The translations under genes were made by a program, and so were the position numbers. DNA of 59,292 bases from positions 1-59,292 of the forward strand of contig JAODMO010000014.1 in assembly GCA_025464995.1 (NCBI GenBank), written 5' to 3'. The stretch is from Microbacteriaceae bacterium (GTDB lineage: Bacteria > Actinomycetota > Actinomycetes > Actinomycetales > Microbacteriaceae). Shown piece after piece: positions 1 through 7,774 of this stretch. Each line of letters begins with the position of its first letter. Position 1 is the stretch's first letter. The notes beneath the pieces are model-generated. The model searched no databases. It was not told where the DNA came from and was given only the letters and a program-made list of their open reading frames with translations.

Positions 1-205
1 TGCAGGGGCACCCGTGTGGATGCGATAACCCTAACACCGCCCAACTCAAGCAACCGCAGGAGCACTCAGTGTGGCCGCGCAGCGGCGGACGGGACCACTT
101 CGTCGCCGTCGATATTTCGGCGCGGCGTCGATGTGGCGAGCGGCGTCCCAGTCGGGTTGCACAAGCGGCCCCTATTGGCGGCGATTCCGACCCGTCCGTT
201 GACGC
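1..205. other. no gene recognised at the left edge
   Basis: This stretch lies downstream of the CHY zinc-finger gene. Short open frames cross it, but none has a convincing ribosome binding site, family motif or coupling to a neighbour. No clear hairpin with a T-run was seen. Confidence 0.5.
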
Positions 206-520
206 CTAACTGATTGTGAAGTAGAGGTGGTGATGAAGTGCGCAATTCGGATTGAACGGCGCCGCGCAGGAAGGACAGGTGTCGACGCCAAGGTAATCCG
301 AAATTGTCAGTTCGAATCGACACACCCCGCAGAGCACCGCACGCTCGTCGAAGGCCTCAGCTGGCCAGGGCTGCGCTGGATGCGTCTCCTCCTCCGTGTG
401 ACAGGAATAACACGAGTAATACCGACCGCAACATGTAAAGCGGATTGCGATGATGTCTAGCGCTGACGCGTAGTGAATGCACCGGGTTTGGTCGTCGACG
501 GAGCTGCCGTGCACGATCAT
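206..520 (-). CDS. CHY-type zinc-finger protein, last gene of the biotin transport operon
   Basis: A 104-residue protein starting at ATG 520, whose ATGA overlaps the stop of bioN, so translation is probably coupled. A longer upstream frame exists but lies inside bioN and is rejected. The middle and C-terminus carry the Cys/His spacing of the CHY zinc finger: CCGRYYSCYSCH, a following His in THPAQPW, CGVC, CPSC, then FNPNC and a run of His. CHY fingers bind two or three zinc ions; the cellular role of these small bacterial versions is not established. Its position as fourth gene after bioY, bioM and bioN suggests a link to biotin or metal status, but that is inference from context only. Confidence 0.8.
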   Translation of the reverse strand: MIVHGSSVDDQTRCIHYASALDIIAIRFTCCGRYYSCYSCHTEEETHPAQPWPAEAFDERAVLCGVCRFELTISDYLGVDTCPSCAAPFNPNCALHHHLYFTIS

Positions 521-1113
521 GAGGCTCCTCGGGCAACCAGGGCCTCGGCCAGGTGATCGGCGTGCCGCAATGAGGCGACGAGCAGCGGCACAACGAAGGT
601 GTGGGGCCATGGCGTGATACCCCGCGCTCTTTGAGCGTCACGGATGTCCATGCCGAACCGTACGATCGTAGGGATGGTCGTGAGCGTCAATGCGAGTACC
701 AGGCCGATTCGCCGTGGGTCGACGCCGAACCGCCATAACGGTGTCAGGCCGCGCTCGCACGCCTCCAGGAGGGCAGGTACGCGGGTCGTCATCGATAGAA
801 GTGTGCACGCCAAGATGACCAGGAGCACTCGTGAGCTGTTGATTGCTGCTGTCTCGATTGGTAGAAACACAAGTTGAGGAATCAACATTGCCAGGAGAAC
901 CCAGCGCAGGGCGAGCGCCTGTCGAGCAAACCCGGTCAACCCAAAGCCGGCCAGGACATAGAGTCCGACGACGACGACGAGCGCGATCGCGAGCATGGGC
1001 AGCGAAGTCAGGCTGAGGCCCATGATCAGGGTCAGGATGGCGAAGAATAGTATCTTCGGGCCGGCCGACAGCCTATGCAGGCTGCTCGTGCCCGGCCGAT
1101 AGATCGAGATCAT
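517..1113 (-). CDS. bioN: energy-coupling factor transporter transmembrane protein (EcfT/BioN)
   Basis: A 198-residue membrane protein of the CbiQ/EcfT family. It couples ATP hydrolysis by the ATPase to the substrate-binding BioY. Hydrophobic segments span roughly residues 22-60 and 70-105. The C-terminal half carries two Ala-Arg-Gly motifs (QRARGITPW and LVARGAS) typical of the coupling helices of BioN proteins. The start ATG at 1113 overlaps the bioM stop as ATGA and its own stop overlaps the next gene. The order bioY-bioM-bioN identifies a dedicated biotin ECF importer. Length is normal for the short BioN type. Confidence 0.88.
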   Translation of the reverse strand: MISIYRPGTSSLHRLSAGPKILFFAILTLIMGLSLTSLPMLAIALVVVVGLYVLAGFGLTGFARQALALRWVLLAMLIPQLVFLPIETAAINSSRVLLVILACTLLSMTTRVPALLEACERGLTPLWRFGVDPRRIGLVLALTLTTIPTIVRFGMDIRDAQRARGITPWPHTFVVPLLVASLRHADHLAEALVARGAS

Positions 1114-1814
1114 GCCGACATCCGTTCGTAGGCGTCGATCACGGTGCGCGGGGCCCCCGCCTCGATGAGTCGGCCGCCGTCAAACCACAAGACCACATCA
1201 CATCGCGCAGCGAGACGCATGTCATGCGTCACGATCACGACTTGATGGTGGGCGTCATCGAGCAGGTGGTTGCTTATGATTCGGCTGTTCACGGAGTCAA
1301 GCAGCGCCGTCGGCTCGTCGGCGATGACGAGTGCAGGACGCGTCACGAGAACAGAAGCAAGTGCGAGCAGCTGCTTCTGGCCGCCCGACAGGGTGTGCGC
1401 AGCGGCGTCCCCGAGTGCTGTGAGCCCGACCCGATCGAGCGTGGCCGCCACCCGGGCATCGGCTTCGCTACGCTGAAGCCCGCGACCGCGCAGTGAGAAT
1501 GCGACATCCTCGACGACGGTCGGCATGATCACCTGCACATCGGGATTGCTGAACACGAAGCCGACCATGCGACGCAACTCCTTGCCTTCGCGCACCGGGT
1601 CTCGACCATGCACTCGCAGCGACCCCGAGGTAGGACGGATCAATCCGTTGAGCAGCCGGGCGAACGTCGACTTTCCCGAACCGTTGGCGCCAATGACGCC
1701 GATGCGCTGCTCGGTCAACTCGACGGATACATCGTCGAGCGCAGGGCGCTCCGCGTTGAAGGCCACGCTGACCTCTTTGAGATGGATCACCGCATCGGCG
1801 CCGACCTCGGTCAC
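1110..1814 (-). CDS. bioM: ECF transporter ATP-binding protein (BioM)
   Basis: A 234-residue ABC ATPase that powers biotin uptake with BioN and BioY at the cytoplasmic membrane. Walker A is GANGSGKST (residues about 42-50), the signature is LSGGQKQ, Walker B is LVIADEPTA, and the switch His lies in VIVTHDMRL. The start is placed at GTG 1814, whose GTGA overlaps the bioY stop. The frame is open further upstream to 1910, but that would bury about 100 bp inside bioY without a better ribosome binding site. All motifs are intact, so the protein should be active. Confidence 0.9.
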   Translation of the reverse strand: MTEVGADAVIHLKEVSVAFNAERPALDDVSVELTEQRIGVIGANGSGKSTFARLLNGLIRPTSGSLRVHGRDPVREGKELRRMVGFVFSNPDVQVIMPTVVEDVAFSLRGRGLQRSEADARVAATLDRVGLTALGDAAAHTLSGGQKQLLALASVLVTRPALVIADEPTALLDSVNSRIISNHLLDDAHHQVVIVTHDMRLAARCDVVLWFDGGRLIEAGAPRTVIDAYERMSA

Positions 1815-2431
1815 TCGGGCGGCGCCTTCTCGGCGGCAGGGGCTGATGTTGAAAATACGGGTTGCTTCTCGGCCGTGCTGCGCGGGAACGCAGCAGGGTA
1901 TGCGCGCCACAGCCTCATCGTGATGACGGTCGCTACCGCGACTTTGATTAGATCGCCCGGGATGAAAACCAGGCTCGAAATCGCCGACGCTTCAAGTGGA
2001 AGACCCGTCACGAGGGTGACGACCGGGATGCCGATCACATAAATGACGGGTATGCCTCCAATCAGACATCCGAGAGCGACACGCCACCAGCGCGGCCGAT
2101 CTCCTCGTGCATGAATTATCAGACCAGTAACGAATGCACCGAGGATCCAGGCGACGAGGTAGCCGGCGGTCGGTCCGACAAACACAGCGGCGCCACCGCG
2201 CCCGCCCGCAAGCAGGGGGAGCCCGAAGGCCACAAGCACCTGGAGCACGATGACTGCGGCAGCCCCCGACCACGGGCCTAGAACGGCGCCAGCGAGCATC
2301 ACGCCGAGGGTTTGCGCAGTGATCGGTACGACCCCGCCGATAGGGGGCAAGACCCCGAGCGCTGCGATGAGCGCGGCGAAGACCGCGACACGCGCTGTCT
2401 CACGTGCTTTTGAACTGTGGTGATTGTTCAC
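1811..2431 (-). CDS. bioY: biotin transporter substrate-binding protein BioY
   Basis: A 206-residue S-component of the biotin ECF importer with about six membrane segments. The family signature is clear: LLAGGRGG followed by GPTAGYLVAWI. GTG 2431 is chosen as start because GGAGAAGG lies 6 bp upstream; an upstream GTG at 2485 falls inside the operator palindrome and adds an uncharacteristic polar extension. The gene is first in the operon bioY-bioM-bioN-CHY finger and is divergent from a TetR-family regulator, with the probable BioQ box in between. Biotin limitation is therefore the likely inducing condition. Confidence 0.9.
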   Translation of the reverse strand: MNNHHSSKARETARVAVFAALIAALGVLPPIGGVVPITAQTLGVMLAGAVLGPWSGAAAVIVLQVLVAFGLPLLAGGRGGAAVFVGPTAGYLVAWILGAFVTGLIIHARGDRPRWWRVALGCLIGGIPVIYVIGIPVVTLVTGLPLEASAISSLVFIPGDLIKVAVATVITMRLWRAYPAAFPRSTAEKQPVFSTSAPAAEKAPPE

Positions 2432-2470
2432 TCTAAGCCTTCTCCATACGACGTCTTGAACGCCGTTCAC

Positions 2471-2485
2471 GTGAACGGTGTTCAC
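2471..2485. promoter_or_regulatory. BioQ-like operator palindrome between bioY and the tetR gene
   Basis: The perfect inverted repeat GTGAACGGTGTTCAC contains TGAAC-N3-GTTCA, close to the TGAAC-N3-GTTAC motif reported for the actinobacterial biotin repressor BioQ. It is followed at 2491-2498 by TATATAGT, a -10-like element that reads nearly the same on both strands, and preceded at 2465 by a second palindrome, GTTCACGTGAAC, which shares its right half. The site would overlap the promoters of both divergent genes. Confidence 0.75.
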
Positions 2486-2527
2486 CTGACTATATAGTTA
2501 GTGCGTGATGAGAAGGAAACCGGCGTA

Positions 2528-3160
2528 ATGGAAATGGCTGCCCGCCCATTGCGATATTCTCGCGAAGACATCATCGTCGCCGCGGTCGAACTTCTCGACA
2601 ATGTAGGGCTTCCCGACCTGACGATGCGTCGCCTCGCCCAGACTCTCAACATCCAGCCCAGCGCGCTCTATTGGCACGTGACTGATAAGCAAACGCTGCT
2701 TGCGGCGGTCGCCGATCGCATCTTGTCTCGCACCGCGACGGTTCCTGCCGGATCGTCGTGGGACGGCGCGCTTGCTGCACATGCTCACGCGATCCGCAGT
2801 GCGCTCCTCGCCTATCGAGACGCGGCTGAGGTCGTCGCGAGTTCGGTCGCGCTTGGTCTAGGCGGCGACGCAACGGTGCAAGGGCTGCGTGCAGCGGTTG
2901 CCATGGGTGGTTTCGATGACAACACGACGCGGGCCGGTGCGTCCGCGATACTTCACTTCGTACTGGGCCACGTCTGGAACGAACAGCAGCGGGCGCACGC
3001 CGACGGGTTCGATGCTGCGGCGCCTTCCGTGAAATTGACTCCGACGGATTGGAACGATGCTGCAGCCTCGGCGGCGGCGGATTTCGACTTTGGCGTCACT
3101 CTTTTGGTAAGCGGTCTCGCCGAGCAGCGACACGCACGTGTGAGCCGCACTGGAGCGTAG
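2528..3160 (+). CDS. bioQ: TetR-family transcriptional regulator, probable biotin repressor BioQ
   Basis: A 210-residue regulator. The N-terminus has the TetR helix-turn-helix: YSREDIIVAAVELLD, then LTMRRLAQTLN and ALYWHVTDKQTLL (residues about 10-55). The C-terminal half is helical, with a TetR_C-like hydrophobic core. ATG 2528 is chosen, with AAGGA 10 bp upstream; an in-frame GTG at 2501 is possible. Divergence from bioYMN and the BioQ-type operator argue that it represses biotin uptake and its own gene. The symbol rests on that context, not on a diagnostic residue. It is not BirA, and no biotin-ligase domain is present. Confidence 0.72.
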   Translation: MEMAARPLRYSREDIIVAAVELLDNVGLPDLTMRRLAQTLNIQPSALYWHVTDKQTLLAAVADRILSRTATVPAGSSWDGALAAHAHAIRSALLAYRDAAEVVASSVALGLGGDATVQGLRAAVAMGGFDDNTTRAGASAILHFVLGHVWNEQQRAHADGFDAAAPSVKLTPTDWNDAAASAAADFDFGVTLLVSGLAEQRHARVSRTGA

Positions 3161-3329
3161 GACGGCGCACCGTTGCGCATTCGGATCGGGTTCGCAGACA
3201 TCCTCGCCGCCTGCCGGTGTCCCCGTCACTCCTACTGTCATCACGCTCTCTTGTGACAGCCGTCCAACGCGGCACAATTCCATACGGCCTTGTGCGGTCG
3301 CCCCTGTACGCCGAGGGGCGCATGGCATC

Positions 3330-3678
3330 CCTGTCCTCGTCCACGGGTGCGAGCGTCACCCCCTTCGGCGGGGCACAAATGCTACTCGGAACCAATCCGC
3401 TCTCGATCTCCGCTCCCAGCGCGAGTGACGAGCCGTTGGGGCTCGACACAGCAACGATCAGGATCGCCTGCGGCAAAGTCGTTGCGGCGCTCAGTAAACA
3501 ACCCATCCCCGAGGGCAGGGCAGTCGACTCAAGCCGGTATCCCACAACCGTCCCTCAGAGGCACTTGAGAGGGCGCTCCTTCCGTTGGGAGCACGAAGGG
3601 GCGGGTTCGGCCGTGCTCGTTGAAGCCATGTCGGTCATTCTGGGCGGTGGGTTCGCGACCGCGATAGCGTGCCCATAG
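3330..3678 (+). pseudogene. remnant of a malate/L-lactate dehydrogenase (Ldh_2 family) gene
   Basis: The reading frame ending at 3678 keeps the order of Ldh_2 motifs: VTPFGG, LGTNPLSISAP, a degraded LDTATIRIACGKV where the family has a D-M-A-T-S core, PIPEGRAVD, and a distorted glycine-rich GGG-F end. The N-terminal half is missing, several conserved residues are replaced, and no start codon with a ribosome binding site leads into it. It is a decayed fragment of about 115 codons. It lies just upstream of a second dehydrogenase remnant, suggesting the loss of a former hydroxyacid-use locus. Confidence 0.7.
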
Positions 3679-3753
3679 ACGAGTCGACCGTCCATGCGCT
3701 CGTCGAGATCTCCTGAACGCTAGGCATTTCGATGCCGGTGGAGAAGGACTGTC

Positions 3754-4045
3754 AGTGACCATGCGATCGCGCTGGTGGTCGCACTGGCGAGACGAATCCC
3801 ACGGCTTGACGCCGCTGTGCGTCGTGGGCAGTGGGAACTAGCCGCGGTCAAGCCGCTGCATCGCTTCTCCCGCAGAGTGTTCGCCGTGCTCGGCCTTGGC
3901 GCTATGGGTGCAGCGATCGCCCGTAAGGCCGCCGGGCTGGGTTTCCACGTAATCCGGCACGACCCAGCCGTCGAGCCGGGCATAGTCGCGTCCGAAGGCG
4001 TGCACGCCGTGGCGCTCGATGCGTGGGGCTACGGCGGGAGAGCGG
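3754..4045 (+). pseudogene. remnant of a D-isomer-specific 2-hydroxyacid dehydrogenase gene
   Basis: The translation reads SDHAIALVVALARRIP, then RRGQWE, then VFAVLGLGAMGAAIARKA, GLGFHVIRHDP and ASEGVHAVALD. This is the central part of the family: helix before the hinge, Rossmann GxGxxG, and the adenosine-binding acidic residue. Both the N-terminal substrate domain and the catalytic C-terminus (Arg, Glu, His) are absent. The frame runs on into unrelated sequence overlapping the end of the converging oxygenase gene. It is a truncated pseudogene and cannot encode a working enzyme. Confidence 0.75.
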
Positions 4046-4090
4046 GACGTGTGAGTCGCCAGACGCGCCGACATCCTGGAGTAGCTGCGG

Positions 4091-4966
4091 CTACCCCTCG
4101 TCGTCGTCTTCTTCTCCCATGACCAGACCCTCGATGTTGTGCTTCTGGGTCAGCGGCGTGAGCTCGTCGACGACGGGGCAGAAGAGGTGGTCGCGCACGC
4201 GCTGAGGCAGGGTCTCCCAGTAGCCGCGGCTCACCTGGAGTCCGTGCTCGACGGCCTTCGCTGGCCCCTTGGCGTCCACGCCGAGCACGAGCACCGGACG
4301 CGACTTCTGCGACAGATTCTTCGTGCCCCGATGGATGGTGAGCGCGGATCGCACCGATATGTCGCCCATTTTCGGATATTTGCGCACCGCGAGCTGTTCG
4401 TAGCGCGGGTAATGGGACTTCGGAGGGAACATCCCGTGATTGAACTCGGGGGAGTCGTCCCACTGCGTTCCCGGTGCGATCGCGAACGGCCCCATGTCTT
4501 CCTCGGTGTCGACGGCCGTCAGGTTGAAGGCAAGCGAGGTGAGCCGGTGCTCCACCCTCGTCTCTTCGGGCATGGGGAAGTCGCGATGCCAGGGCTGGTT
4601 CTTGGCCCCCGCAAATGGGATGTCGAAGCCGACCTCCACGATCTCGTAGTCGGCCCCGAGCACGGCCCCCGCCGCCCGCCGAACGAACGGGTGCTCGACG
4701 AGCTCGACGAAACCGCGCAGCTGCTCGGGATGGATCTCCACGTAGAAGCGATTCGGTCCGCGTCCGACCGCGCCGCCCGTGCGGCCACGCGCCTCGGTGA
4801 ATGCGGCCTCGATGTCCTCCCGCATGCGCTCGGCGAACTCGCGGCTGAAAGCGCCCTTGAGGGCGGTGATGCCGTCGGTGTACAACAGCCTGGCGACCGC
4901 TCCCGATTCACTGTCCATCCCGTCGACTCCGGGAGGTTGGTACGCGGCGGTATCGGGCAGGCCCAT
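4091..4966 (-). CDS. phytanoyl-CoA dioxygenase (PhyH) family oxygenase
   Basis: A 291-residue Fe(II)/2-oxoglutarate-dependent oxygenase. The metal triad is visible as H127-x-D129 (PWHRDFPM) and H212 (LTIHRGTKN), with R223 (SRPVLVLG) positioned to hold 2-oxoglutarate. ATG 4966 is chosen because GGAGAAG lies 5 bp upstream. A further in-frame ATG at 5038 overlaps the -10-like TACAAT at 5042-5037, which makes it unlikely. The acidic tail EEDDDEG is unusual. The substrate is unknown; relatives hydroxylate acyl-CoA, small metabolites or natural products. It stands alone downstream of the dha operon on the same strand. Confidence 0.75.
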   Translation of the reverse strand: MGLPDTAAYQPPGVDGMDSESGAVARLLYTDGITALKGAFSREFAERMREDIEAAFTEARGRTGGAVGRGPNRFYVEIHPEQLRGFVELVEHPFVRRAAGAVLGADYEIVEVGFDIPFAGAKNQPWHRDFPMPEETRVEHRLTSLAFNLTAVDTEEDMGPFAIAPGTQWDDSPEFNHGMFPPKSHYPRYEQLAVRKYPKMGDISVRSALTIHRGTKNLSQKSRPVLVLGVDAKGPAKAVEHGLQVSRGYWETLPQRVRDHLFCPVVDELTPLTQKHNIEGLVMGEEDDDEG

Positions 4967-5153
4967 GGTGACTTCTCCAGCTCCATCGATGGTGATCGTC
5001 TCGGCCAAACGGGGTGACTCGAGCGTTGTCGCGACCATTGTACGCCCGCCGCCGCACCCCGACGCGCGAGGCGCTTCCGAGGTGCACGGCGGTCTGCCGA
5101 CTCCGGCAGCGCGCTCATCGAGGTCAGCTCCCGAGCGTGCCCGAGCCTGTCGC

Positions 5154-5903
5154 TCACTCCTCGCCGAAGCCGCCTGCAACCATCACGCGGATGAACTCGA
5201 CCGCCTCGGCCGCGTCCGACCCGCTGCCGGTGATGCGCAGGACCGCACCACCCTGCGCGCCGAGAGTCATCATCCCCATGAGACTGCTTGCCGACACGCT
5301 CCGCCCCGATGCGGGGGCGGCCACCGCGACGTCGGCGTCGAATCTCCCCATGGCGGCGACGATCGCAGCGGCGGGACGCGCGTGGAGCCCGAGCTTGTTG
5401 ATGAGCGCGACCTCGGCGACGACCTCGGAGCCCGGCCCTCCGACGGGCTCAGGGGTCGGCGGGGATGCCGCGGGCTCGCTTTCTCCGCCGGGCGCGAGCT
5501 GCTCGTTCTTCGCCGTCATCGCACTCGACGCCTCTCGATCGGCCTCGTCGAGCGTCGCGCCGGCCGCGGCGAGCACGACGCCCGCGACGATTCCCTCCAC
5601 GAACGGCGCGCGGCTCAGCCGCACCTCAGACTCCGAGCTCGTGAGCTCGAGGGCCATGCCGGCGCTGAGAACGGCCGACCCGAGGTCCATGAAGACGAGC
5701 ACCCCGTCGGGTCCCGCGACCTCGTCGATCGCCTCCGCGACCCGCACGGCGTCCGTGCCGATGACGGGGGAGCCCGCCGCGTCCTCGCCCGCCCCGGCCG
5801 CGACCGCGATCCGCGGTGCGTCGCCGCGCACCATCTCGAGGGCGAGCGACACTGCCGCGTTCGCGAGCGCCGGGCTGTGCGAGACGACGACGACGCCGAT
5901 CAC
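5154..5903 (-). CDS. dhaM: PTS-dependent dihydroxyacetone kinase phosphotransferase subunit DhaM (EIIA-HPr fusion)
   Basis: A 249-residue protein that passes phosphate from PEP-phosphorylated Enzyme I to ADP bound in DhaL. Residues 1-125 are a mannose-type EIIA domain with the phospho-His in VVVSHSPALA (H9). A Pro/Glu-rich linker of about 30 residues follows. Residues about 161-249 are an HPr domain with its phospho-His in KLGLHARPAA (H174) and the regulatory-type Ser motif SASSLMGM. The GTG start overlaps the dhaL stop as GTGA. The E. coli protein has an extra Enzyme I domain; the shorter EIIA-HPr form here is a common actinobacterial type. Confidence 0.92.
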   Translation of the reverse strand: MIGVVVVSHSPALANAAVSLALEMVRGDAPRIAVAAGAGEDAAGSPVIGTDAVRVAEAIDEVAGPDGVLVFMDLGSAVLSAGMALELTSSESEVRLSRAPFVEGIVAGVVLAAAGATLDEADREASSAMTAKNEQLAPGGESEPAASPPTPEPVGGPGSEVVAEVALINKLGLHARPAAAIVAAMGRFDADVAVAAPASGRSVSASSLMGMMTLGAQGGAVLRITGSGSDAAEAVEFIRVMVAGGFGEE

Positions 5904-6538
5904 CCGGTCTCCCCGCCGAGCGCGCCCGCGAGGGCCTGGAAGAGGTAGGCGGTGGAGGTTGCGCCGGGGTCGACGTGCCCGGCACTGCGGTCGCCCAGGT
6001 AGCTCGCGCGGCCCTTGCGCGCGACGAGCGGTTCCGTCGCATCGCGTCCGCGCTCTGCGGCGTGGAAGGCCGCTTCGGCCGCGGCAGACGCGTCGTCGCT
6101 CGACGCGAGGCTCGCGTCGAGCGCGCCGAGGGCGGGAACCAGCGCGTCGACCATCGTCTTGTCGCCCACCTCGGCCTTGCCCCGCGCCTCGATCCCCGCA
6201 AGCCCGGCACGAAGGGCCGCGGAGAGCGCTTCGCCGTCGATGCTCGTCTCCGCGCCGACGGTGGTTCCGAACCGCAGGAAGAACGTGCCGTACAGCGGCC
6301 CGCTCGCGCCTCCCACCGAGCTGACGAGCGTCATGCCGACGGTCGTGAAGAGCTGGTCGATCGCGGTGGGCTCGCCGAGCTTGTCCATCACCGCATTCAT
6401 GCCTCGCGCCATGTTCGACCCGTGGTCGGCGTCGCCGATGGCCGAGTCGAGCTCCGTGAGCTGCGCCTGGTTCGTCGTGACGAGATCGCGAAACCTCGAC
6501 AGCCAGTCGACCAGCTGCTCGAGCGTGACGACGCCCAC
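5900..6538 (-). CDS. dhaL: dihydroxyacetone kinase ADP-binding subunit DhaL
   Basis: A 212-residue subunit that holds ADP as a cofactor and transfers its phosphate to dihydroxyacetone bound on DhaK. The Mg-binding Asp cluster is seen in ELDSAIGDADHGSNMARG (D31, D36, D38), followed by the glycine-rich SSVGGASGPLYGTFF and the later GDKTMVDAL. GTG 6538 is chosen as start, 2 bp after the dhaK stop; the frame is open far upstream but that part is a shadow of dhaK. It is the middle gene of dhaK-dhaL-dhaM. Confidence 0.92.
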   Translation of the reverse strand: MGVVTLEQLVDWLSRFRDLVTTNQAQLTELDSAIGDADHGSNMARGMNAVMDKLGEPTAIDQLFTTVGMTLVSSVGGASGPLYGTFFLRFGTTVGAETSIDGEALSAALRAGLAGIEARGKAEVGDKTMVDALVPALGALDASLASSDDASAAAEAAFHAAERGRDATEPLVARKGRASYLGDRSAGHVDPGATSTAYLFQALAGALGGETG

Positions 6539-6540
6539 CC

Positions 6541-7539
6541 CTACACTCCCCAGCGCAGGCCGGCCGTGTTCACGGGGGCGTCCCACAGTCCGAGCAGCTC
6601 GTCGTCGGCGCGCAACAGCGTGATGGAGCATCCTGCCATGTCGAGGCTCGTGATGTAGTTGCCGACGAGATTGCGTGCCACGATGACGCCGGCCTTCTCG
6701 AGCAGCTTCGCCACCTCCCCATACATGAGGTACAGCTCGAGAAGCGGCGAACCGCCCATGCCGTTGAGCATCACGATGACGGGGCCCGTGGTGAAGTCGA
6801 GGTCGGCGAGCACGGGTTCGACGAGTTGTTGGGCGATGGATGATGCGGGCGCGAGCGGCACGCGGTGCCGACCGGGCTCGCCGTGGATGCCGACGCCGAT
6901 CTCCATCATGTCGTCGGGCAGGTCGAAGGTCGGCTTGCCGGCCGACGGCACGGTGCAGCTCGTGAGCGCCATGCCCATCGACCGCCCCGACTCGTTGACC
7001 CGCTTCGCCAGTTCGGTGATGGCTGCCAGGTCGCGGCCCTCCTCGGCCGCCGCCCCCACTATCTTCTCGAGCAGCACCGTCGTGCCTACGCCTCGGCGGC
7101 CGGCCGTCCACGTGGAGTCCTCGACGGCGACATCGTCGTTGACCACGACGGATGCCACCTTCACGCCGGTCTCGGCCTCGGCGAGCTCTGCGGCCATGTC
7201 GAAGTTCATCACGTCGCCCGTGTAGTTCTTCACTATGTGCAGCACGCCGGCGCCCGAGTCGGCGACCTTCGTCGCCTCCATCATCTGGTCGGGGGTCGGC
7301 GACGTGAAGACCTCGCCGGCACACGCGGCATCCAGCATCCCGACCCCGACGAACCCGCCGTGCAGAGGCTCGTGGCCCGACCCGCCGCCCGAGATGAGGG
7401 CGACCTTGCCCGCCCGGGTGGGGGATCCGCGGTAGATGATCCGGTTGGTGTGGTCGACGGTCAACTCCGGGTGGGCCGCGGCCATTCCGATGAGGGCGTC
7501 TGCGAGAACCGATTCGGGTGCGTTGATGAGCTTCTTCAT
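6541..7539 (-). CDS. dhaK: dihydroxyacetone kinase substrate-binding subunit DhaK
   Basis: A 332-residue subunit that binds dihydroxyacetone covalently through a histidine hemiaminal. H219 in VGIHGEPGRHR is that residue, with H56 (GGGSGHEPLHGG) and D109 (NYTGDVMNFD) completing the active site. Spacing and length match the PTS-dependent DhaK type rather than the ATP-dependent single-chain kinase. It is first in the dhaK-dhaL-dhaM operon and divergent from oleA, with about 235 bp between. The pathway yields dihydroxyacetone phosphate for glycolysis. Confidence 0.94.
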   Translation of the reverse strand: MKKLINAPESVLADALIGMAAAHPELTVDHTNRIIYRGSPTRAGKVALISGGGSGHEPLHGGFVGVGMLDAACAGEVFTSPTPDQMMEATKVADSGAGVLHIVKNYTGDVMNFDMAAELAEAETGVKVASVVVNDDVAVEDSTWTAGRRGVGTTVLLEKIVGAAAEEGRDLAAITELAKRVNESGRSMGMALTSCTVPSAGKPTFDLPDDMMEIGVGIHGEPGRHRVPLAPASSIAQQLVEPVLADLDFTTGPVIVMLNGMGGSPLLELYLMYGEVAKLLEKAGVIVARNLVGNYITSLDMAGCSITLLRADDELLGLWDAPVNTAGLRWGV

Positions 7540-7774
7540 GCTGGACCTTCCGTGTTCGACAGCGAACCTGGCCTGATTGCCGCAAAAGTACCACGCGGCA
7601 CCATCGCCCGGTCAGCCCGAATTCGAGGAAATCGCCCGGGGAAGAGTCGACCTGCATTATCGACACAAAGTCGCGGAAAGCCACCCAGCGCCCGCCCGGT
7701 CAACGGTCAGCTTGGGAACGGACAATAATTAACTCGTCACTCGGCACTGGTTGACAATTCGATAGGGAGATCCG

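Noticed and set aside
2485-2485. Upstream GTG start for bioY
   Set aside because: It falls inside the operator palindrome and lacks a ribosome binding site; GTG 2431 has GGAGAAGG at good spacing.
3049-3678. A 209-codon frame that could be taken for a gene
   Set aside because: The first half overlaps the TetR gene in another frame; only the second half resembles Ldh_2, and it lacks key residues. Called a pseudogene instead.
5900-7684. A 594-codon frame including dhaL
   Set aside because: Everything upstream of 6538 is a shadow of dhaK; only the last 212 codons are a DhaL protein.
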